Below, piece after piece: positions 1 through 4,473 of a stretch of DNA of 6,484 nucleotides. The number at the start of each line of letters is the position of its first letter. The stretch's first letter is position 1. Source of the DNA: Bacilli bacterium. GTDB lineage: Bacteria; Bacillota_I; Bacilli_A; ML615J-28; CAG-698. The notes below the pieces were generated by a model that was not told where the DNA came from, did no database searches, and saw only the letters and a list, made by a program, of their open reading frames with translations. The DNA lies in contig JAEEJT010000058.1 in assembly GCA_016282055.1 (NCBI GenBank), positions 1 through 6,484 of the forward strand, in the 5' to 3' direction. Made by a program: the position numbers and the translations under genes.

Positions 1-138
1 AATATCAGGATATCCTAATCCTTTCTCCCATTTTGAAATGGCTTGTGAACTAACTCCGATATACTCACCAAGTTTTTCTTGAGTTAAGTTTTGTTTAACT
101 CTTAATAATTTTATATTCTCTCCAATCACATTATTCAT
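1..138 (-). CDS. XRE-family helix-turn-helix transcriptional regulator (N-terminal 46 residues, partial)
   Basis: The start of a DNA-binding regulator that runs off the left edge. The 46 visible residues begin MNNVIGENIKLLRVKQNLTQ and continue through a classic Cro/CI-type (HTH_3) helix-turn-helix: LTQEKLGEYIGVS followed by the recognition helix SQAISKWEKG and then YPDI. The SxxAISKWE pattern is typical of Firmicutes XRE regulators. The ATG at 138 is preceded by AAAGGA (145-150) at a normal distance. Such proteins bind palindromes as dimers and often repress their own promoter; two inverted repeats lie just upstream (158-169, 219-239). The C-terminal part, which would show whether this is a small phage-type repressor or a larger sensor, is outside the window, so the target is unknown. 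The gene is separated from the upstream sigma-factor gene by a terminator and is probably transcribed on its own. Confidence 0.9.
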   Translation of the reverse strand, partial: MNNVIGENIKLLRVKQNLTQEKLGEYIGVSSQAISKWEKGLGYPDI

Positions 139-157
139 AAGAAATCCTTTCGTTATA

Positions 158-169
158 TGTACATGTACA
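158..169. promoter_or_regulatory. Perfect 12-bp palindrome TGTACATGTACA, candidate operator of the XRE gene
   Basis: TGTACATGTACA is a perfect palindrome lying 20 bases upstream of the start codon of the HTH regulator, between its likely promoter and its ribosome binding site. XRE dimers commonly bind such short palindromes, so autoregulation is the natural inference. Binding is not shown by the sequence itself. Confidence 0.45.
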
Positions 170-192
170 GTATTATTGTATCAATAAATTTA

Positions 193-221
193 TATAAATG
201 GAATATACAAATAGTGTACAA
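193..221 (-). promoter_or_regulatory. Candidate promoter of the XRE regulator gene
   Basis: On the minus strand TTGTAC (216-221) is followed after 17 bases by TTTATA (193-198), a moderate match to a sigma-A promoter. Transcription would start near 186 and give a ~48-base leader containing the 158-169 palindrome. An alternative pair, TTGATA (179-184) with TACATA (156-161) at 17 bases, would place the start inside the ribosome binding site and is less likely. The -35 overlaps the inverted repeat at 219-239. In DNA this AT-rich such matches arise by chance. Confidence 0.35.
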
Positions 222-239
222 CGATACAACTAATCGTTG
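219..239. repeat. Inverted repeat CAACGAT-N7-ATCGTTG, possible second operator
   Basis: Seven-base arms CAACGAT (219-225) and ATCGTTG (233-239) are perfectly complementary around a 7-base spacer. The left arm overlaps the candidate -35 of the HTH regulator. There is no T-tract after it in either direction, so it is not a terminator. It could be a regulator binding site; its sequence differs from the 158-169 palindrome, so a different protein may bind here. Confidence 0.35.
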
Positions 240-254
240 ATTTTCTATTTATAG

Positions 255-291
255 TAAAAAAGACATTTTGTTAATTAAAACAAAATGTCTT
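255..291 (-). terminator. Intrinsic terminator after the sigma-factor gene
   Basis: AAGACATTTTGTT (260-272) and AACAAAATGTCTT (279-291) form a perfect 13-bp stem with a 6-base loop. Read on the minus strand the stem is followed by a T run (complement of the A run at 256-261). It sits 8 bases past the stop codon of the gene at 299-1879 and insulates it from the HTH regulator downstream. Confidence 0.88.
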
Positions 292-298
292 ATTAATT

Positions 299-1879
299 TT
301 ATTTATAGATTATACCATTATAAATGAAATGTTTTCTTGTTTTATCATCTTTAATTATACCTTCATTAAAAGCTTTTGATATAATTAAAGATCTATCAAG
401 TACTACTGATTGAATAATAAAAGATGTTTGATTAACTAAATAACTAGGAATTAAATCTTTTACTCTATCTGAAACACCATTATATAATTCACTATAAGCA
501 TTAATTAATTCTTTATCATTAAGTACTTTACTTCTTAATTCTTTATATTTATCCCATTTAATAATTGGAATATTTACTTTAACCTCATCACCAACTAGAT
601 CAACATATCCATTATCAATATATGAATTAATTTTTTCCTTTTCTTTTCCAATAAAATCACTATACTTTTTATTTAAATTAATTATTTCATTTAATAAATT
701 CACATCCTCTTTACCATTTAATGATTTATTATAATTAATTACATTAGATACTTTTCCATCTTCTTTCCCAATATTAGCTGGAAATGCTATAATACCAAAA
801 TTATCATTACCGTTACCATTAAATGAAATAAAGAATTCATCAGGATATAATTTATCAACATCTTCAAGAAGCATTAAATCCCAATTATTTCCATCTTTTC
901 TTAAAGTAAATTCTTTAGCAAACTTTAATTCAACGTTAATCATTACAATAAATAATAAACTCCATAATAAATACTCATCTTTTATATTATTATCTAAAAA
1001 TAATGACTTATAATAATCTAAATTATTTAAACAGAAATTCTTTAATAAATTATAATAATTATCTATATTATCTCTTACATAATCAAGAATTTCTCTTCTT
1101 TCTTTTTTATTAATGAAAGCAATATTAGATAAATATTTACCATTATCAAGTTTTAATAAGCAGTCTTTATCAACTAGTTTATTAACATATTCTTCAATAT
1201 AAGGTCTAGAAATTCCAAGTTCAATTGAAAAATCTTCAATACTACACTCTGTTCCATATGAATGATATAATAAGTTTTTAATCAATAGTGAATCAACATA
1301 ATCATGAGCATCAAAACTCATCTTACCACTAAATGATTGAACAGAACAAAAGCTTTTAGGTACATAAGCTTTCTTTCCATTTAGTTTTTCCATATCTAAA
1401 TACTCCTTTAACTTTTTTCTAATTTCAGCTAATTTCCATTTAACTGTTCCAAGAGGCATATTTAATTCACAAGCTATGAACTTTAAAGTCTTATCTTCTA
1501 CGTAATATGCATAAAGAATTTCAGCGTAATCTTTACTTAATAGTTTTATTCCTTGATTTAATTTTTTAATTCTCTCATCTTCAAGCATTTCATCAAAAGT
1601 AGTTTTAGAATCATCATCAATATTATTTAAATATTCAATACTTTTTCTATCTTTAATAGTTTTTCTTAAATACATATTATATTGATTTTTACAAACACCC
1701 CAAACATAATAATCCAAATTATCAATACGTGCACCTTTATTGATATTTTGAATTATTTCTAAAAGAATTATTTGAGATAAATCTTCAGCATCCATTCTAT
1801 TATTACATCTTTTAACACAATAGAAAAATACTTTACTAGCGTAATCAACTACTTTTTCTTTTAACTCTTCATTGTTCAT
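299..1879 (-). CDS. ECF-like sigma-70 family sigma factor with a winged-helix-like segment and a large unrecognised C-terminal extension
   Basis: 526 residues, about three times the length of a normal ECF sigma factor. Residues ~8-75 look like sigma region 2 (AEDLSQIILLEIIQNI at 31-46, then DYYVWGVCKNQYNMYLRK). Residues ~104-162 look like region 4, with a helix-turn-helix at ~130-161 (TLKFIACELNMPLGTVKWKL). There is no region 1.1 or region 3. A second helix-turn-helix candidate, probably winged, lies at ~197-253 (SIEDFSIELGISRPYIEEYV, then a LLKLDNGKYL wing). Residues ~260-526 are rich in Asn, Lys, Asp and Ile; a segment around 324-373 (RKDGNNWDLMLLE, then GNGNDNFGIIAFP) looks like a compact beta-rich domain, possibly a ligand sensor, but I recognise no family. 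I see no signal peptide and no confident membrane span; the hydrophobic stretch 302-318 (EYLLWSLLFIVMINVEL) is probably a buried helix. The ATG at 1879 is chosen because AGAGGT (1886-1891) lies 6 bases upstream; an in-frame TTG at 1909 would add 10 residues but has no ribosome binding site. No anti-sigma gene is adjacent: the gene is monocistronic between two terminators. It probably directs RNA polymerase to a special promoter set, with the extension replacing an anti-sigma factor; that part is inference. Confidence 0.85.
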   Translation of the reverse strand: MNNEELKEKVVDYASKVFFYCVKRCNNRMDAEDLSQIILLEIIQNINKGARIDNLDYYVWGVCKNQYNMYLRKTIKDRKSIEYLNNIDDDSKTTFDEMLEDERIKKLNQGIKLLSKDYAEILYAYYVEDKTLKFIACELNMPLGTVKWKLAEIRKKLKEYLDMEKLNGKKAYVPKSFCSVQSFSGKMSFDAHDYVDSLLIKNLLYHSYGTECSIEDFSIELGISRPYIEEYVNKLVDKDCLLKLDNGKYLSNIAFINKKERREILDYVRDNIDNYYNLLKNFCLNNLDYYKSLFLDNNIKDEYLLWSLLFIVMINVELKFAKEFTLRKDGNNWDLMLLEDVDKLYPDEFFISFNGNGNDNFGIIAFPANIGKEDGKVSNVINYNKSLNGKEDVNLLNEIINLNKKYSDFIGKEKEKINSYIDNGYVDLVGDEVKVNIPIIKWDKYKELRSKVLNDKELINAYSELYNGVSDRVKDLIPSYLVNQTSFIIQSVVLDRSLIISKAFNEGIIKDDKTRKHFIYNGIIYK

Positions 1880-1931
1880 AATCTTACCTCTTTCGATAAA
1901 TAGTTGCAAAAGTATAAAAAAGGTTGGAAAA

Positions 1932-1959
1932 ATCTTATATTTATTACACTACTTGTCGA
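1932..1959 (-). promoter_or_regulatory. Candidate promoter of the sigma-factor gene
   Basis: On the minus strand TCGACA (1954-1959) and TAAGAT (1932-1937) are 16 bases apart and would start transcription near 1925, about 46 bases before the ATG. The TCGACA belongs to the left-hand dyad of the 1955-2003 pair. A second, similar pair sits 33 bases upstream: TCGACA (1987-1992) and TAGAAT (1964-1969) with 17 bases between. Either or both may be used. The match to consensus is moderate. Confidence 0.4.
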
Positions 1960-2003
1960 TTATATTCTACAATAATATTATGTTTTTGTCGATTATATTC
2001 GAC
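1955..2003. repeat. Two tandem near-palindromic dyads upstream of the sigma-factor gene
   Basis: GTCGATTATATTCTAC (1955-1970) and GTCGATTATATTCGAC (1988-2003) are 15/16 identical and start 33 bp apart, about three helical turns. The right copy is an imperfect palindrome with arms GTCGA and TCGAC; the left copy has one change in an arm. Both are preceded by TT. A degenerate third copy of the left half, GTTGATTATA, starts at 2011. The paired spacing and symmetry are what a dimeric regulator site looks like. They overlap the -35-like TCGACA elements of the sigma gene, so a bound protein would block or tune that promoter. The binding protein is unknown; the winged-helix part of the sigma protein itself is one candidate. 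Confidence 0.6.
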
Positions 2004-2067
2004 GGAATAAGTTGATTATAGTATATAAATATAATGAAAATCTAAATTAACAAGGTGTGACTTACAA

Positions 2068-2099
2068 ACAAAAAAAGTGATACTTTTTATAGTATCACT
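2068..2099 (-). terminator. Intrinsic terminator of the tmRNA gene
   Basis: AGTGATACT (2076-2084) and AGTATCACT (2091-2099) form a 9-bp stem with a 6-base loop, followed on the minus strand by a T-rich tract (complement of the A run 2067-2076). It begins 14 bases past the tmRNA 3' CCA. The plus-strand side is also T-rich (2100-2107), so it might stop transcription both ways, although no plus-strand gene is seen. Confidence 0.85.
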
Positions 2100-2113
2100 A
2101 TATTTTTAAACAT

Positions 2114-2465
2114 TGGTGGACTAGCGGAGAGTCGAACTCCGGTCTTAACTAAAATCATATTTACTTTCTACATACTTATTCCATTATCTTTAGTTCGTAT
2201 ATTATTTTGAAATGAACAATGTAATAATACCTATCTTCTAAATTTCATATATTATATCGAAGCAAATATAATGTACAACCTATAGTAACTATCCACTTTT
2301 AGATTACCCTATAGGATAGCAATCTAAAGTGGGCATTCAATTAAGCAGCGAATGCAAAATTTTGATTATTGTTTGCGTTTATTTAAAAACCTAGATGTTT
2401 TAACGATCATGACATCGGTATGCTTATAAATACAAAAGTAGCCAATCGAATCCAAAAACTAGCCC
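2114..2465 (-). ncRNA. ssrA: Transfer-messenger RNA (tmRNA), trans-translation rescue of stalled ribosomes
   Basis: A 352-base one-piece tmRNA. With SmpB it enters ribosomes stalled on broken mRNA as an alanyl-tRNA mimic and supplies a short reading frame whose product is a degradation tag. The 5' end GGGCTAG pairs with CTAGTCC at the 3' end (7 bp including one G-U), followed by encoded ACCA ending at 2114. The T arm is CGGAG-TTCGACT-CTCCG, and the D-like region contains GGATTCGATTGGC, the usual GGxTTCGAxxGG signature. The tag frame is at 2341-2376. Just after it lies a clear H-type pseudoknot: a stem between 2293-2305 and 2321-2332 (one bulge), whose loop (2309-2315, CTATAGG) pairs perfectly with CCTATAG at 2279-2285. 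The length is normal for a one-piece tmRNA. smpB is not adjacent. The gene sits directly after the rpsI terminator-like hairpin and shows no clear promoter of its own. Confidence 0.97.
2341..2376 (-). other. tmRNA tag-peptide reading frame (ANNNQNFAFAA, then TAA)
   Basis: The resume codon is taken as GCA (2374-2376), by analogy with the E. coli tag that also starts GCA AAC. The 11 codons read ANNNQNFAFAA and end at TAA (2341-2343); a charged alanine from the tmRNA itself precedes them. The tag ends in AFAA, where most bacteria have ALAA, the ClpX recognition end. Confidence 0.88.
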
Positions 2466-2500
2466 ATTAAAACAAAAAGGAATTCATTACTGAATTCCTT
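2466..2500 (-). terminator. Terminator-like hairpin after rpsI, abutting the tmRNA 5' end
   Basis: AAGGAATTCA (2477-2486) and TGAATTCCTT (2491-2500) form a perfect 10-bp stem with a 4-base loop. On the minus strand the stem is followed by TTTTTGTTTTAAT, which ends exactly where the mature tmRNA begins (2465). It looks like the end of the rplM-rpsI transcript. If ssrA has no promoter of its own, read-through or processing at this hairpin must supply the tmRNA. Confidence 0.8.
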
Positions 2501-2525
2501 ATATGCAATACAAAACTTACTAAAA

Positions 2526-2918
2526 CTAACGTTTTGAGAATTGTGGTGCACGACGAGCTTTCTTAAGACCATATTTCTTACGTTCTTTACAACGTGGGTC
2601 ACGAGTAAGCATTCCTGCTTTTTTAAGAACTGCTCTATAATCTTGATTTACTTCAAGTAAAGCACGGCTGATACCATGACGGATTGCACCTGCTTGACCA
2701 ACAATTCCACCACCGATAACATTTACTAATACATCATAAGATGTAACAGTATTAGTTAATTCTAATGGTTGTAAAACATCAAGTCTAACTGCTGCTGAAG
2801 GAATATATTCAGCGAAAGTACGTTCATTAATTGTAATTTTACCTATACCTGGAACTAAACGAACTCTAGCAATAGAGCTTTTACGTCTACCAGTACCATA
2901 ATATTGAACTTGTGCCAT
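2526..2918 (-). CDS. rpsI: Small ribosomal subunit protein uS9 (S9)
   Basis: 130 residues, full length for bacterial S9. It is a 30S head protein whose C-terminal tail reaches the P site and touches the tRNA anticodon stem. Family signatures are clear: YYGTGRRKSSIARVRL near the start, NVIGGGIVGQAGAIRHGISRAL in the middle (~67-87), DPRCKERKKYGLKKARRAPQ near the end, and the conserved terminal SKR. The ATG at 2918 has a strong AGGAGG whose first bases are part of the rplM stop region; only 11 bases separate the two genes, so they are co-transcribed and probably translationally coupled. The stop is TAG. The rplM-rpsI pair is the standard bacterial arrangement. Confidence 0.98.
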   Translation of the reverse strand: MAQVQYYGTGRRKSSIARVRLVPGIGKITINERTFAEYIPSAAVRLDVLQPLELTNTVTSYDVLVNVIGGGIVGQAGAIRHGISRALLEVNQDYRAVLKKAGMLTRDPRCKERKKYGLKKARRAPQFSKR

Positions 2919-2929
2919 ATTCTATCCTC

Positions 2930-3367
2930 CTATTTTCCTACAGTATAACTAACTGGTTTTTGAGCTTGATGTGGATGTTCACTACCTGCATAAACAAATA
3001 GTTTTCTATACATATCTTCTCCTAATGAACCTTTTGGTAACATACCTCTAACAGCTTTTTCAATAACTTTTTGAGGTTGTAATTCTAACATAGTTTCAGC
3101 ATTTCTGCTCTTTAATCCACCAGGGAATCCAGATGCATGATAATACATCTTATCTTCTAATTTCTTTCCAGTTAATTTAACTTTTTCTGCGTTTACAACG
3201 ATTACATAATCACCACAATCAACATGAGGAGTGAATGTAGGTTTATTCTTTCCTCTTAACATTGTAGCAACTTCAGTAGCTAAACGTCCTAATACAACAT
3301 CAGTGGCATCAATTACATACCAGTTGTGTTGAACAGTGTTGGCATTTGCCATATAAGTAGTTTTCAT
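2930..3367 (-). CDS. rplM: Large ribosomal subunit protein uL13 (L13)
   Basis: 145 residues, the usual length for L13, an early-assembly protein of the 50S subunit that binds 23S rRNA. Family signatures: MKTTYMANANTVQHNWYVID at the start, LGRLATEVATMLRGKNKPTFTPH (~27-49), GDYVIVVNAEKVKLTGKK (~52-69), HASGFPGGLKSR, then the hallmark RGMLPKGSLGEDMYRKLFVYAGSEHPHQAQKP. The ATG at 3367 follows GGAGG after about 10 bases. It is the first gene of the rplM-rpsI operon, with its own sigma-A-type promoter (3473-3501) and a structured leader that probably mediates feedback by L13 itself. Confidence 0.98.
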   Translation of the reverse strand: MKTTYMANANTVQHNWYVIDATDVVLGRLATEVATMLRGKNKPTFTPHVDCGDYVIVVNAEKVKLTGKKLEDKMYYHASGFPGGLKSRNAETMLELQPQKVIEKAVRGMLPKGSLGEDMYRKLFVYAGSEHPHQAQKPVSYTVGK

Positions 3368-3393
3368 AATTTTTTATCCTCCAAAATTTTTTA

Positions 3394-3460
3394 TTTCAAC
3401 TTTATTGTGGATAAAGTGAAACTTTAGAAGGGCTTTTTTTATTGTGGGTTTAATAAAAAA
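3394..3460 (-). promoter_or_regulatory. Structured leader of rplM-rpsI, candidate L13-type autoregulatory element
   Basis: The ~100-base 5' UTR holds two hairpins that display the same loop motif. Upstream: TTTTTTATT (3452-3460, minus sense) and AATAAAAAA (3435-3443) around an 8-base loop AAACCCAC. Downstream: TTTCA-CTTTAT (3411-3421) with ATAAAG-T-TGAAA (3394-3405), one bulged T, around the loop CCACA. Both read CCACAATAAA across loop and 3' arm. The second hairpin ends 16 bases before the GGAGG of rplM. An L13 leader family is known in low-GC Gram-positives in front of rplM-rpsI; position and context fit, but I have not matched the covariance model. Confidence 0.6.
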
Positions 3461-3472
3461 TGTACCTTATAT

Positions 3473-3501
3473 ATATTACACTAAATACAAATAAAAGTCA
3501 A
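3473..3501 (-). promoter_or_regulatory. Sigma-A-type promoter of the rplM-rpsI operon
   Basis: TTGACT (3496-3501) and TAATAT (3473-3478), minus sense, are separated by 17 bases: 5/6 match at -35 and a good -10. The predicted start is near 3466, which gives a leader of about 100 bases. The -35 begins 27 bases past the yitT stop codon. No convincing terminator stands between yitT and this promoter, so some upstream transcription may also enter rplM. Confidence 0.85.
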
Positions 3502-3528
3502 GATTTTTTTAATTTTAAATAAATAATT

Positions 3529-4473
3529 TTATGCAATTACATTTATTTTAAATTTACCATCAACACGTTTTACACCAATTGTTGAAATAAAACAATTTGG
3601 ATCAATTGATTTAGCAATATTAATATAATCTTGTACTTCAAAACTCCATACAACTGATTCTAAAACGTATCTTATTTCATTTGTATAACCACCATGAGCA
3701 TCATATACTGTTATACCATGAATATATTTATTTAAAAGAGCAGATTTAATTTCATCCTTACAAGTAGTAACAATTGTAATCTTAGAATAATTATAGATAG
3801 TATGAATCTTATCAAGAACCATTATATCAATAATTAATCTAATAGCTGTATAAACAGCTGTTTGTAAATTAAGAGTAATAGCACTAACAGAAATTATACA
3901 TAAGTTAATAATTAAACTGAATCTAGCAAAAGAAATATGTTTATTTAATGATAAGTATTGACTTAATACATCAAGTCCACCACTACTTCCACCAAATCTT
4001 AAACATAATCCACTACCAACACCTGTAATTAATCCACCAAGAATTGCTAGAGTTAACATACTACCAACATCGTTTTGATTAGAAAAATATGAGAACGGAT
4101 TAAATCCATAAGTATTTTTAATAAATCCAAATAATGCAAGTAAGGCAGTTTGTAAAACAACACTTAACAAACTTACAAGAACGAATCTTTTACTAACACC
4201 TTTCCAAGCAATTATAAAAAGCGGAATATTTAGGCCAAATATAACTAAACTTTGAATATATTCATATTTAGTTCCTGTAAACTTTTCAACTAGATAGTAT
4301 ACAAGTTGCCCAATACCAGTTATTCCACCGCTACAAAACATACCAGCATTCAAGATAAATGTGATAGCAAAGCAATAAATAATTGTACCTAAAGTAACAC
4401 TTAATACTAATCTAAGATCTTTTTCAATAATTTTTTTATTGTTATCATTTAATTTTTTCTTTAATTTTTTCAT
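3529..4473 (-). CDS. YitT family integral membrane protein (DUF161) with C-terminal DUF2179-type domain
   Basis: 314 residues. A basic N-terminus (MKKLKKKLNDNNKK) is followed by about six hydrophobic spans, roughly at 20-43, 45-62, 72-90, 97-117, 137-157 and 181-203, with a further hydrophobic stretch at 205-220. Two glycine-rich loops typical of the family are visible: CSGGITGIGQLV (~47-58) and RFGGSSGGLDVLSQYL (~159-174). The soluble tail from ~225 contains GITVYDAHGGYTNE and later SIDPNCFISTIGVKRVDG, matching the YitT C-terminal domain. The family is common in Firmicutes, often in several copies, and no transport substrate or reaction is firmly known. The ATG overlaps the metG stop as ATGA and has no good Shine-Dalgarno site, so translation is probably coupled to metG. 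I leave the symbol blank because several paralogues share this architecture. Confidence 0.9.
   Translation of the reverse strand: MKKLKKKLNDNNKKIIEKDLRLVLSVTLGTIIYCFAITFILNAGMFCSGGITGIGQLVYYLVEKFTGTKYEYIQSLVIFGLNIPLFIIAWKGVSKRFVLVSLLSVVLQTALLALFGFIKNTYGFNPFSYFSNQNDVGSMLTLAILGGLITGVGSGLCLRFGGSSGGLDVLSQYLSLNKHISFARFSLIINLCIISVSAITLNLQTAVYTAIRLIIDIMVLDKIHTIYNYSKITIVTTCKDEIKSALLNKYIHGITVYDAHGGYTNEIRYVLESVVWSFEVQDYINIAKSIDPNCFISTIGVKRVDGKFKINVIA

Noticed and set aside
19..22. Gaps in the MetRS HIGH motif (HVGN) as a sign of an inactive enzyme
   Set aside because: These numbers are protein residues of the gene at 4470-6386. HIGN-type variants occur in active clostridial MetRS enzymes, and KMSKS, DEHG and the zinc knuckle are all intact.
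1880..1909. Earlier TTG start adding ten residues (MQLFIERGKI) to the sigma factor
   Set aside because: No ribosome binding site precedes the TTG, while the ATG at 1879 has AGAGGT at ideal distance; the ten residues would be encoded by that very ribosome binding region.
3406..3414. A perfect DnaA-box 9-mer, TTATCCACA, on the minus strand in the rplM leader
   Set aside because: It is a single copy that is fully explained by the leader hairpin (arm plus CCACA loop). I saw no cluster of boxes, no dnaA/dnaN and no unwinding element, so it is not evidence of an origin.
3502..3530. Possible terminator between yitT and the rplM promoter
   Set aside because: The stretch is only AT-rich, with no stable stem before the T-rich bases; I do not call a terminator here.
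4470..4472. UGA read as tryptophan (Mycoplasma/Spiroplasma code)
   Set aside because: The metG product reaches its natural family length at this TGA, which also forms a standard ATGA overlap with the next gene. The tryptophans I checked use TGG.
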